From: Companilactobacillus bobalius
GTDB taxonomy: Bacteria; Bacillota; Bacilli; Lactobacillales; Lactobacillaceae
DNA: 64,000 nucleotides
Reading direction: 5' to 3'
Assembly: GCF_009764355.1 (NCBI RefSeq)
Contig: NZ_LNUA01000033.1
Coordinates: 112,607-176,606 of the forward strand
Shown here: positions 25,665-34,305 of the stretch, piece by piece
How the letters are laid out: the number at the start of each line of letters is the position of its first letter
Numbering within the stretch: the first letter of the stretch is position 1
Made by a program: the position numbers and the translations under genes
The notes under the pieces: model-generated
Seen by the model: the letters and a program-made list of their open reading frames with translations, nothing else
What the model was told of the DNA's origin: nothing
Databases searched by the model: none

Positions 25665-27389
25665 TTATAAGAATGAACGTAAAATTTCTTTCATTGGTGG
25701 TAATTCTGGCAAGCTCTTCTTATCAACAACGTGACCAAAACCAAATTTAGCATAGCCTTGGGCTTCATCCATCATAATTTTACCAGGAAGTGGAGCCTCA
25801 TCATTAACTGCTACATCCAAAAGAACTGGTTTTTCAGGGTTACGATACTTGGCAATTGCTTCAGAGAACTGTTCATCAGTTGTGATTCTCTCACCGATAC
25901 CGCCACAAGCTTCAGCAAACTTGGCAAAATCAATATTTGGCAAACTGATACCATAATTCTGTTGCCCAGCTGACTGTTGTTCATATTCGATAAAGGCTAG
26001 TAGTTTGTTATTCAAGACCACAAATAGCATTGGCAATTTATATCTCACTGCTGTTGCAAAGTCCTGCATTACCATTGAAAAGGCACCATCACCGGCAATC
26101 GCATAAACTGGTCGATCAGGCATATCCATCTTGGCGGCAATCGCGCCTGGCAAAGCACAGCCCATCGTCCCTAACCAAGCTGAAATAGTATACATCTGAC
26201 TAGATTTAGCGGTTAAGAATCTAGCACCAAAAGCTGTCGAAGTACCAACATCAATCGACCATACAGTATCTCGAGGAGCACTCTTACTAAGATTATGGAA
26301 CATTAATGACGGTAAGACACCATCGTGTTTCTTGGAATAAACATCATGCATCCAACTGTGCCACTGGCCAATCTTTGCAACTGCTAGATCCAAGAAATGA
26401 CGTTCCTTAACTGGTTCACCTAATTCATTCCAGCGACTCAAGACTTCTTTGGTATCACCTTGAATAGCTAAATTGACGTGACGACGTTTACCTAAGCGAT
26501 CGGCATTGATATCAACTTGAATAGCATCAACTTTCTTATTTAAATATGGTGCATAAGGATAGTCTGTACCCAGCATAATTACCAAATCAGCCTTTTGCAT
26601 CATTTCAAAAGCCGGTTTAGTCCCCAATTTACCTAACTGACCTAAGTTATAAGGATGGTCATCGTCTACCATCCCTTTGGCAGGCATTGTCAAAATAATT
26701 GGCAGTTTATATTTTTCAATGAATTCTTTTGTTTCAGCTTTAGCATCTTTGATACCAACACCAGCTAAAACAATCGGATTAGAGTGAATTTTCATCATTT
26801 CCACGGCTTGCTTAATCTGATCATCATTAACTTTGTAGTCATCTAACTTGAAATTATCAACATTAGGAGTGAAATTATCCTTAATCATATGTGCTGGAAT
26901 GTCATCTGGAATTGTCAAAACAGCAACACCCTTTTTAGCAATAGCTGTTCTAATAGCTTCATCCATGATTCTTGGCAGTGATTGTGGATCCATGATAATT
27001 TTGTTGTAAACGGCAACATCTTCAAACAAAACATGCGTATCAACTTCTTGGAAGAAATCAGTATTCAATAGTTTCGATTGAACTTGTCCTAAAATTGCTA
27101 GAACAGGCGCATGATCCATCTTAGCGTCATACAAACCATTTAACAGATGAATAGCTCCTGGTCCACCAATCGACAAACAAACACCTAACTTACCTGTTAA
27201 TTTAGCATGTGCGGCAGCCGACAAGGCAGCCACTTCTTCATGCAAAACATGTGTAAATTTAATCTTATCCTGTGAACGATACAAAGCATCAATTGTCGTA
27301 TCAACGGAATCACCTGGTATTCCGTAAATATTATCGACACCCCATTTTTCTAAAACTTCGACCATTTTATCAGATGCACGAACACTCAT
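25665..27389 (-). CDS. Pyruvate oxidase (TPP/FAD, H2O2-forming)
   Basis: A 574-residue thiamine-diphosphate enzyme that converts pyruvate, phosphate and O2 to acetyl phosphate, CO2 and H2O2. The N-terminal PYR domain has GIPGDSVDTTIDAL and catalytic Glu in HEEVAAL. The central domain is FAD-binding. The C-terminal PP domain has the TPP motif GDGAFSMVMQD...VVLNN. Length and motifs fit the Lactobacillus pyruvate oxidase family; acetolactate synthase lacks this overall pattern. The promoter may be TTGTGA-N16-TATAAG near 27430. No clear cre site was found. Confidence 0.9.
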   Translation of the reverse strand: MSVRASDKMVEVLEKWGVDNIYGIPGDSVDTTIDALYRSQDKIKFTHVLHEEVAALSAAAHAKLTGKLGVCLSIGGPGAIHLLNGLYDAKMDHAPVLAILGQVQSKLLNTDFFQEVDTHVLFEDVAVYNKIIMDPQSLPRIMDEAIRTAIAKKGVAVLTIPDDIPAHMIKDNFTPNVDNFKLDDYKVNDDQIKQAVEMMKIHSNPIVLAGVGIKDAKAETKEFIEKYKLPIILTMPAKGMVDDDHPYNLGQLGKLGTKPAFEMMQKADLVIMLGTDYPYAPYLNKKVDAIQVDINADRLGKRRHVNLAIQGDTKEVLSRWNELGEPVKERHFLDLAVAKIGQWHSWMHDVYSKKHDGVLPSLMFHNLSKSAPRDTVWSIDVGTSTAFGARFLTAKSSQMYTISAWLGTMGCALPGAIAAKMDMPDRPVYAIAGDGAFSMVMQDFATAVRYKLPMLFVVLNNKLLAFIEYEQQSAGQQNYGISLPNIDFAKFAEACGGIGERITTDEQFSEAIAKYRNPEKPVLLDVAVNDEAPLPGKIMMDEAQGYAKFGFGHVVDKKSLPELPPMKEILRSFL

Positions 27390-27582
27390 AGTTGTCCCTC
27401 CTAGTATCAGTTACTTATACCGTACCATAATAATTTCACAATAGAAGCAATATGCTCACGTCCTGATATATCAATTTATTTATATTTTGATAACTCAGAT
27501 TGTGAACACATTATTTATGAGTAATTCTATTTTTTCTATTTTCTGTTATCATATATTTAGACATTTCTAGGGGGATCACAAT

Positions 27583-28104
27583 ATGGTTAAGCAATTCCAG
27601 CTTTATCGTTGGTTGCGTTTCATTTTTTTACTAGTGGCAGGTATTCTAATTGTCATTGCACCAATCAAGAGTTTTGATATCATCATCTACATCGTTTCTA
27701 CTTACATCGCCATCTATGGTGTTCTATCAATTATCGACGGTTTAAGTATTCGTAAAAGTACAGGGGAAAACAATATTGCTATTGGATTAGGTGTCGGCGC
27801 TTTATTCTTGGCCTTAGGGGTTTTACTATTTGCACGTTTTTTTGTTAATTTGGTACCTCCCGTTTTAGGTATCATCTTGTTAGTGAATGGTATCAATCAA
27901 TTCCGAGATTCTCACGAGATGACAAAAAGGGTTCAGATAACACCCTACTTGGACTATTTTTACTCAGCCCTTCTAATGCTTGCAGGTATTGTGTTTATTC
28001 TGAACCCTTCTAAAACAATTATATTCATTTATCAATTATTCGGATTAAGCCTAGTTGTATTGGCCTTTTTCGAAATTATAAATTCCAGAATCTATCGTCA
28101 TTAA
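27583..28104 (+). CDS. DUF308/HdeD-like membrane protein
   Basis: A 173-residue protein with six predicted spans in three hairpin pairs (RWLRFIFLLVAGILIVIAP..., YIAIYGVLSIIDGL..., LGVLLFARFFVNLVPPVLGIILLVNG). This is the DUF308 pattern of HdeD, linked to acid resistance in enteric bacteria; function in lactobacilli is unknown. GGGGGA precedes the ATG. It ends one base from the convergent hotdog gene. Confidence 0.8.
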   Translation: MVKQFQLYRWLRFIFLLVAGILIVIAPIKSFDIIIYIVSTYIAIYGVLSIIDGLSIRKSTGENNIAIGLGVGALFLALGVLLFARFFVNLVPPVLGIILLVNGINQFRDSHEMTKRVQITPYLDYFYSALLMLAGIVFILNPSKTIIFIYQLFGLSLVVLAFFEIINSRIYRH

Positions 28105-28105
28105 G

Positions 28106-28474
28106 TTAGATCTGGATTTTTTTTAAGGTAATAGTACTCAAACTATTTGTAATAGCGCTGTTGTCATAATGAATCGTGGCTTGCCACGTTTGAATATTAC
28201 TACCATTTCTAATTGAGATTGCTTCTACTTGAATTTTGCCGATTTTCAATGAATTGAGGTTATGAAGCGATACACTCAAAATAGCAGCCGTATCATTGTT
28301 TTCCATATTCAAATTAGCCCCAATACTAGCAGCCGTTTCTGACAACATAGCATTGATACTGCCAGCCTTTTTTTCTTCCATTTGTAGATGTTCGTCGTTG
28401 ATATCCATCTGCAAAACCACTTTATGTTTTCCTTCTTCAACTACTTCAATTCCCAAATCATTTAGCAAACTCAT
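28106..28474 (-). CDS. PaaI-type hotdog-fold thioesterase-like protein with altered motif
   Basis: A 122-residue single hotdog domain. The usual HGG of PaaI/MenI thioesterases, before the long helix, is replaced: HLQMEEKKAGSINAMLSETAAS has AGS where HGG is expected, while the catalytic-region Glu (SETAAS) remains. It is divergent from the AMP-binding gene (114 bases between starts), which suggests they act on the same acyl group. Acyl-CoA hydrolysis is family knowledge; activity of this copy is uncertain. Confidence 0.75.
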   Translation of the reverse strand: MSLLNDLGIEVVEEGKHKVVLQMDINDEHLQMEEKKAGSINAMLSETAASIGANLNMENNDTAAILSVSLHNLNSLKIGKIQVEAISIRNGSNIQTWQATIHYDNSAITNSLSTITLKKIQI

Positions 28475-28587
28475 TTTTTACCTCAATTTTTTTCATAATT
28501 AGTTAAAATTTTATTCTTCAAATGTTTTACAATCAAGTTATAGCAATTTTAATAATATCAAATTACTAAAGGAAAAGAGGTCACATT

Positions 28588-30042
28588 TTGGAAAATTGGT
28601 TAGTCAAACGTGCAAAATTAGATCCAGATAAGGTGGCTTTAATCCTAGAACATGCGGATTTCACCTTCAAAGAACTAAATGTGTGTGTTCAATTATTTGC
28701 TAGCAAATTATTTACCAGCGGAATTCGCAAAAATGATCCCGTAGCATTATTTTCCGATAATTGTTTCAACGGTTACGTTGCCATTCTAGCACTTCAACAA
28801 TTAGGTGCACGGACAATCATGCTTGATACCGAGCTTTCCTTTGATTCATTGAATTATCAAATTCACGATTGCAAGCCCAAAACTATCCTGATCAGTGACT
28901 CTGCTTCCACAGAAGAGATTACCAAAGTGGACTGGTCACAGACCTTAATGTCCGATATTTTGAGCCTTAACAAAAGTGCTGACTACACGCCGGTTTCCGA
29001 ATTCGACGATAATCAGGTTGCTGTTATTCTCTATACTCCTAATGATAACAATGATATCGGTGTTATGCTGACTTATGGCAATTTTTTCTTCTCTGCTATG
29101 GGAACTTCTTTGAGTTTAGGCATTACCAAACAAGATATTTGGGTTCTAACACTACCAATTTTCAATGCTCCCGGTTTTTCAATCATTATGCGTTCATTGA
29201 TTTATGGTATTGGCGTTTATTTAATTGATGGTTTTGATATTAGTCAGATAAATAAAGTTCTTATCAATGAAAGAGCCACAATAATCTCACTTACGCCACC
29301 AATGTTGCGAGATTTGTTAAACACTTTACCCAAAGGCAAAAGCTACAATTCTAAATTCCGTTGTGTTTTCCTAGGTTATGGTTTAGTCGATAACTGGACT
29401 ATCTTGCGTTGTAACATGCTCGACATCCCCGTATTGCAATCATATGGCATGACTGACACCACTTCTAATATTGCCGCCTTAAGTTTCAACGATGCTGAGG
29501 CTAAAACTGGATCCTGTGGACAACCATTTTTCACGGAACAAATAAGAATTACCGATATCAATCAAGATAATATCGGCTGTATTGAGGTTAAATCACCCAC
29601 TATTGCTATTGGTTATTTGAATAAACGTCAACTATACCAATCACGTTTCACCAAAGATGGCTTCTTCAAAACTGGCGATATGGGTTATTTGGACGAAGAC
29701 AATTTTCTTTACCTCAAGGGTCGCAAGTCGGAATTGATCTATCGTGGTAACAAAATTATTTATCCACGTGAAATTGAAAATATTTATCGCAGTATCAACG
29801 GTATTGTCGATATTTGTATCGTCGGAATTGATAATAATTTAGAAAACCAAGTCCCAGTAGCCTACATCGAATTAAAGCAGAACGCCTATCTCAGTGGTGC
29901 TACCCTGGAAGAATTTGGTCGTCACAATTTAATCGACTATCAAGTCCCAACTGAATTCCGTTTAGTCGAGAAAATTCCTAAGACTACCAGTGGAAAGATT
30001 TTACATACTAAGCTATTCGAAATGAAGTATAAAATTTTATAG
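28588..30042 (+). CDS. AMP-binding (ANL superfamily) acyl ligase-like protein with degenerate P-loop
   Basis: A 484-residue protein starting at TTG with AAAGAGG-like sites upstream (GAGG 8 bases away). It has the ANL order: A5 QSYGMTDTTSN, A7 TGDMGYLDEDNFLYLKGR, and the C-terminal catalytic Lys in KTTSGKILHTKL. The A3 phosphate loop, normally YTSGTTGxPKG, is YTPNDNNDIGVML, so the Ser/Thr/Gly residues that hold ATP phosphate are gone. The C-terminal lysine persists. MenE or acyl-CoA synthetase is the nearest guess; adenylating activity is doubtful. Confidence 0.8.
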   Translation: MENWLVKRAKLDPDKVALILEHADFTFKELNVCVQLFASKLFTSGIRKNDPVALFSDNCFNGYVAILALQQLGARTIMLDTELSFDSLNYQIHDCKPKTILISDSASTEEITKVDWSQTLMSDILSLNKSADYTPVSEFDDNQVAVILYTPNDNNDIGVMLTYGNFFFSAMGTSLSLGITKQDIWVLTLPIFNAPGFSIIMRSLIYGIGVYLIDGFDISQINKVLINERATIISLTPPMLRDLLNTLPKGKSYNSKFRCVFLGYGLVDNWTILRCNMLDIPVLQSYGMTDTTSNIAALSFNDAEAKTGSCGQPFFTEQIRITDINQDNIGCIEVKSPTIAIGYLNKRQLYQSRFTKDGFFKTGDMGYLDEDNFLYLKGRKSELIYRGNKIIYPREIENIYRSINGIVDICIVGIDNNLENQVPVAYIELKQNAYLSGATLEEFGRHNLIDYQVPTEFRLVEKIPKTTSGKILHTKLFEMKYKIL

Positions 30043-30053
30043 AAATTAATAAC

Positions 30054-30099
30054 AAAATCCTGTTAAGGCCGATTATACATAAGCCTAACAGGATTTTTT
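30054..30099 (+). terminator. Terminator of the AMP-binding gene
   Basis: AAAATCCTGTTA-a-GGC pairs with GCC-TAACAGGATTTT with a T tail. It lies 12 bases after the stop. Confidence 0.88.
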
Positions 30100-30194
30100 C
30101 TTAATAGTATTCGTTCGAGACCAATCGTACTTGTTGTGTAAGATGGCATTTTTCATATTGCATTCAAAAAAACATCGTAGTAAGATAATTAATC

Positions 30195-30208
30195 GTTAGA
30201 CATCTAAC
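30195..30208. promoter_or_regulatory. Probable MarR operator
   Basis: GTTAGA-CA-TCTAAC, a 6-bp inverted repeat with 2-base centre, 23 bases before the marR ATG and within its likely promoter. Position and form suit autorepression by the following MarR protein. Confidence 0.5.
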
Positions 30209-30231
30209 ATTTATTTTAAAGAGGTTAACTT

Positions 30232-30657
30232 ATGACGTCAAAAAATACCAATACATTACTAAAAATTGCATCCACTCAATTGTCCCGACGCTTCGATGCT
30301 TTTGCCAAAGACTACGATATGACTTGGGTTCAAATGTCGATCATTGACTTTCTCAGTCACAATAAAGACAGAGAACTATTTCAACGCGATATAGAGGAAG
30401 AATTCTTTATCCAACGTTCAACGGCCACGATTGCCTTACAACGAATGGAAAAAAAAGATTTGATTTATCGAAAACCTTCAACTCAAGATGCTCGCCAAAA
30501 ATCAGTCTATCTAACTGACAAAGCACATGCACTCGAAAGGAAAATCAGTGACTACATGATTCATCAACAGCAAATATTAGAGAAAAATTTTACTACTGAG
30601 GAATTAACCATTGTTGAGAAATTTCTTAAATTCCAAGCTTTTCAGGAGGAAAAATAA
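30232..30657 (+). CDS. MarR-family transcriptional regulator of the adjacent exporter
   Basis: A 141-residue MarR protein: a winged helix at residues about 35-100 (QRDIEEEFFIQRSTATIALQRMEKKDLIYRKPSTQDARQKSVYLT) between helical dimerisation ends. The last A of its stop codon is the first A of the exporter ATG (TAATG), so the genes are tightly coupled. Probably a drug- or stress-responsive repressor of the operon. Confidence 0.88.
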   Translation: MTSKNTNTLLKIASTQLSRRFDAFAKDYDMTWVQMSIIDFLSHNKDRELFQRDIEEEFFIQRSTATIALQRMEKKDLIYRKPSTQDARQKSVYLTDKAHALERKISDYMIHQQQILEKNFTTEELTIVEKFLKFQAFQEEK

Positions 30658-32044
30658 TGGAAAATCAAGAAAAGATACCACTAAAAGTTCTGCTGGCAGT
30701 CATTGCGGCAGGGCTAATGTCATTTTGTGGGGTTATCGTTGAAACTTCAATGAACATAGCCTTCCCTACTTTGATGAAAGAATTCAACATCAACACTTCA
30801 ACTGTTCAATGGATGACTACCATCTATCTGTTAGTCGTTGCCATCATCGTTCCCTTATCTTCATTTTTTAAACGCAATTTTAAAACTAAAACTTTATTTA
30901 TCTATGCAAACCTCTTCTTCATTCTTGGGGTTTTAATTGACGCCATAGCCCCTATCTTCCCTGCACTTCTTTTAGGACGTGTTATTCAAGGATTAGGAAC
31001 AGGAATTGCTTTACCCTTAATGTTCAATATCATTTTAGAAAATGTTCCCGAAAGTAAAATCGGTCTGATGATGGGCTTAGGTACCTTAATCACAGCTGTA
31101 GCTCCCGCTATTGGTCCTACTTTCGGTGGCCTAGTCGTCAGTTCATTCGGTTGGCGTTATATTTTTGTCATCTTACTACCAGTATTAATTATTTCTTTCT
31201 TTTTAGGTATTAAAAACATTAATCAAAAGAGTCCTTTGCAAAAGTCTAAATTTGATTTGCCGAGTTTAATTGCTTTGATTCTAACTTTTACTGGCCTTAT
31301 CTTTGGTTTCAGTAACATGAGCCAAATGAATTTAACTGTTATCTTAGCCTTTGTTATTGGAATTATCGGTTTAATTTGGTTCATCCTTCGCTCCAACAGT
31401 CTTAGTGAACCATTGTTGAATTTAGGTGTCCTCAAAAATCACATTTTTAGTGGTCACCTATTCAGTTCTTCCTATTTCAGATCTTGTCTCTAGGTTTTGC
31501 CTTTATACTGCCAAACTATATTCAGTTGGTTAACGGTAATAACGCCACCGTTGCCGGTTTAGCCGTTTTACCTGCCGGAGTTGTCGGCGCTATTTTAGCT
31601 CCTTTAGGTGGAAAAATTTTGGACGAGGTTGGCGCCAGAATTCCAATTTTATCCGGTGTAACTCTGGCTAATATTTCATTGATTATCTTTACAATTTTCA
31701 GTCTGAAGTTAAGTAACACAATGATTATTTGGTTCTACATTATCTACATGTTAGGTATGGGTATGTCGTTCGGTAACATTATGACTGACGGTCTCAAATA
31801 TCTTTCCAACAACGATCAAGCTGACGGTAACGCCTTATTCAACACCTTACAACAGTTTGCTGGAGCTACTGGTACTTCAATTGTTTCCGCCATTATCGCT
31901 CAAAGTCAAAATAACACTCATTTGAGTACTGCAACATCAACTGCCATTGGTACTCAACATGCATTTATCGTTTTAGTCATCTTAGGACTAATCAATCTTG
32001 GTATCCTATTTATCTTCGTTCCTAAAGCAAATCACTCTAAATAG
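30657..32044 (+). pseudogene. DHA2-type MFS multidrug exporter, interrupted by a frameshift
   Basis: The first part (30657-31493) encodes about 278 residues of a 14-span MFS exporter: LMKEFNINTSTVQWMTTIYLL is the DHA2 start pattern, then GLGTGIALPLMFNIIL. The second part (from about 31475 to 32044) continues in another frame with LGFAFILPNYIQLV and GMGMSFGNIMTDGL. Adding one T to the TTT at 31475-31477 restores SSYFQILSLGF and one full-length frame of about 462 residues. As written the gene is broken by a single-base deletion at a T run; phase variation or a sequencing error are alternatives. Confidence 0.82.
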
Positions 32045-32790
32045 TACTCAAAAAAATTAGCAATCTTATCCATCAATCTTGGTTCCACTAAATGCCCTGC
32101 TCTGTACCCAGTAATAAAGGCTACTTGCTCACCATAAGTTTTTCCTTGCAAATTATCGAAGAAATCTTTTGACATCCGATATGGAATTCGTGGATCTTTA
32201 GTCCCATGCCAAAATAAGACTGGACGGCGATTGATTTTTTCAGGCCGACTATTGAGATCGTAATTACCGATCCAAGCTACCAATTTATCAAAATCAGCTG
32301 GCATATATAAATTACGTTTTTGGGCATCATCAATAATCAATTGAGCATAACCTTTTAAATTAGGTGTGCCCATGATTACTGTAGCAGCGGTGATTTCTGG
32401 ATGTTGCGTCAATAAAGCCGCCGTAGTGATACCGCCCATCGAGTAACCACCAACACCGATCTTTTGATCTTTTATCAAATCACTTTTTTGATAGTACTGG
32501 CAAATTAGCGAGAATTCACTGAGATTGCCTTGAATACTGTTCCAGAAAGTCACTGAAGGTACCGAGGAAACATCCGCATGACGTTCTCCATGATTAGGTG
32601 CATCAGGTAAAACAACTCGAATATTTTTCTGCGCTAATTTTCTGGCCTGTGTCAAAACTTGTTCTTTGGCTGAACGCCAACCGTGATAAAAAACTACTAG
32701 TGGCAAAGGTTCATTAATTAGTTCTTCTTGTATGACTTCTAATGTTGGCACATCTTGGATAGATCTAGGAATTATTTTTAGCATTTTCAC
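32032..32790 (-). CDS. Alpha/beta hydrolase (prolyl oligopeptidase-like esterase)
   Basis: A 252-residue cytoplasmic hydrolase. The nucleophile elbow is GGYSMGGI (Ser about 122). The Asp is in HGTKDPRIPY and the His in GYRAGHLVEP, giving a full triad. PLVVFYHGW near residue 35 supplies the oxyanion region. It resembles YitV-like or dienelactone-hydrolase-related esterases; the substrate is unknown. Its 3' end overlaps the convergent exporter gene by 13 bases. Confidence 0.85.
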   Translation of the reverse strand: MKMLKIIPRSIQDVPTLEVIQEELINEPLPLVVFYHGWRSAKEQVLTQARKLAQKNIRVVLPDAPNHGERHADVSSVPSVTFWNSIQGNLSEFSLICQYYQKSDLIKDQKIGVGGYSMGGITTAALLTQHPEITAATVIMGTPNLKGYAQLIIDDAQKRNLYMPADFDKLVAWIGNYDLNSRPEKINRRPVLFWHGTKDPRIPYRMSKDFFDNLQGKTYGEQVAFITGYRAGHLVEPRLMDKIANFFEYYLE

Positions 32791-32823
32791 ACCTCATGAC
32801 CATAATATTATCGCATCAAGCAC

Positions 32824-32856
32824 AAAAAAAGTAGGAATACAGAATATTCCTACTTT
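32824..32856 (-). terminator. Terminator of the 93-residue protein gene
   Basis: AAAGTAGGAATA and TATTCCTACTTT pair, and a run of seven T's follows on the minus strand, 4 bases past the stop at 32860. Confidence 0.85.
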
Positions 32857-32859
32857 ATA

Positions 32860-33141
32860 TTATATATACGGTAAATTACGATTTTTAATTTTGAATAATA
32901 ATTCCTCTACATCACGATTGTGACGATGACCCGTGTTGATATCATATTCAATCAAATCACGTCGAAAGTTATTTAACTCGTCTTCCAAACTGTCATTATA
33001 CTCTAGTAATTCTAGGTGCTTGAACACTAGTCTTATTAATGATCCTTCACGACCCAAGTTAAAAGATCCAACAGACTCCTCTACTGATCGAATAAAGTTA
33101 TCACGTTCCACGCTAGAAATGCGTACTTCTTTCAAAGTCAT
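32860..33141 (-). CDS. Small charged protein of unknown function
   Basis: A 93-residue soluble protein, rich in E, R and N (MTLKEVRISSVERDNFIRSVEESVG...). It is predicted almost all-helical. GGGTGGTATG precedes the ATG. No family recognised. The upstream 200 bases contain several CAATGTCA/TGACATTG half-sites, also found upstream of the 38991 gene. It may be a small regulator or structural protein. Confidence 0.65.
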   Translation of the reverse strand: MTLKEVRISSVERDNFIRSVEESVGSFNLGREGSLIRLVFKHLELLEYNDSLEDELNNFRRDLIEYDINTGHRHNRDVEELLFKIKNRNLPYI

Positions 33142-33454
33142 ACCACCCTTCTCTATAAGATATCCTCAATATGCAATAATCTCTCTTTATCAATGTCCAT
33201 TATGTATCACAATGTCACTGATGTGCTTCCAGTTTTATATAAAATACTTATACTTTTCTGAACAAGTTATATAATATCAGTATTCTACACGTACTTAGAG
33301 TATGACATTCAATGTATCCTCTGTCATTGATGTCATCAAATACAACAAAATAGTGTATTTAATTTATGAATCTTTTTAAAATCTTGTTTTTTTGCTCAAA
33401 TTATTTTCCTGAATTGTAGAAATAAATTTATATCAGACTTATAATTAATTTGGT

Positions 33455-33608
33455 TATATAGGCGAGATGTATTAACCTAACAATGTTTCATTGTTATCCT
33501 TTTAGAGTAGTACTCCTTCTCAACTGCTTAGGAATCAGGGTTAGTGGTAGGCTCTGGTTTAAATTTCTCGCAAAAATAAAGGCTAGTGGTAGGCCTTTAT
33601 TTTTTTTG
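33455..33608 (+). ncRNA. Candidate structured RNA of about 150 nt
   Basis: GCGAGA (about 33457) pairs with TCTCGC (about 33566) to close the molecule; inside, AACAATG-TTT-CATTGTT forms a perfect hairpin. A terminator (AATAAAGGC/GCCTTTATT with eight T's) ends it at 33575-33608. TTAGTGGTAGGC and CTAGTGGTAGGC repeat at 33541 and 33583. TATAAT at about 33440 or an extended TTATAT nearer could start it. No ORF with a ribosome site is present. The 33142-33440 segment before it is AT-rich with CAATGTCA half-sites only. Confidence 0.5.
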
Positions 33609-33756
33609 CTCTAAAGCGCATGAACATTGGTTAATACCAATTCTCGAAAATAAAGTTTACAAATATAGACTTATCAGCTTCTATTTAAAACTAAAACCAA
33701 GAAATTGCAAGCCTACATTTGTAAATTACGTTTTTCTTATTAATTTTATGTGAAAT

Positions 33757-33917
33757 ATGCCGTCTTCCGCAACAAATCCAATTGGTCTGGAACGCTGTGG
33801 ACACAGATTTGAGCTAATTGAAGTTCACAATTATCTCAAATACTGGTCTTGTCCTAAGTGGGAAACCCACTAAGGACAATTTCACAGCTGAGACCAATTG
33901 GATTTGTTACTCCAGAC
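33757..33917 (+). repeat. Structured dispersed repeat, type I copy B
   Basis: A 161-bp element that starts ATGCCGTCTTCC and ends CTCCAGAC, like copies A and C reversed. An 18-bp perfect outer stem (33771-33788 with 33891-33908) encloses two hairpins: ATTTGAG..CTCAAAT (33807-33841) and TTGTCCT-a-AGTGGG..CCCACT-a-AGGACAA (33849-33879). Internal conserved motifs GGAACGCTGTGG and AGCTAATT are shared with copy C. Confidence 0.82.
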
Positions 33918-33977
33918 TAGTAAACGTATTCTATGTATTGTTTCTTTTCTAAATTTTTGAAATAACTGATAAAAAAT

Positions 33978-34041
33978 AGCAGTATTTATTCATAGTTTTC
34001 AATACACTTAAGTGTACTAATCCCATAAAATAGATACTGCT
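33978..34041. other. Inverted repeat between two repeat copies
   Basis: AGCAGTAT (33978-33985) pairs with ATACTGCT (34034-34041), followed by TTT, and encloses the perfect palindrome TACACTTAAGTGTA (34003-34016). It may be a weak bidirectional terminator. No gene lies between 33608 and 34306. Confidence 0.4.
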
Positions 34042-34101
34042 TTTAATTCATCTAACGAATAGCTATTTATTATTTACCCCGAAATAAATAATAAGAATAG
34101 G

Positions 34102-34280
34102 ATCTAGCCCGAAACAAAAATCGGAAATGCATTCAGCTATGAGATTATTGTTAACGGCTTTGCCGTTTACAATAAGGCCGGACTTGAAGATCCATTATTT
34201 TGCACGAAGTGTGAAATAATTAGCTTCAAGCCGTGCCCATAGCGTTCCAATGCATTCCCGATTTTTGTGGAGGGCGGCAT
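34102..34280 (-). repeat. Structured dispersed repeat, type I copy C
   Basis: A 179-bp element closely related to copy A. The outer stem is AAAAATCGG-a-AATGCATT with AATGCATT-c-CCGATTTTT. Inner hairpins are TTATTGT-t-AACGG / CCGTT-t-ACAATAA and CTTGAAG...ATTATTTT-GCAC / GTG-GAAATAAT...CTTCAAG. Several arm positions differ from copy A on both sides so that pairing is kept. It lies 25 bases after the stop of the minus-strand gene ending at 34306, sense orientation. Confidence 0.85.
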
Positions 34281-34305
34281 CTTAAACTCACCCTTAAAAT
34301 ACTAT

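Noticed and set aside
27390..27582. Catabolite-responsive element upstream of pyruvate oxidase
   Set aside because: No stretch fits WTGNNARCGNWWWCA with acceptable mismatches.
1282..34280. Insertion sequences or MITEs as the origin of type I repeats
   Set aside because: No clear target-site duplications and no transposase; the covarying internal hairpins favour a structured RNA. Not fully excluded.
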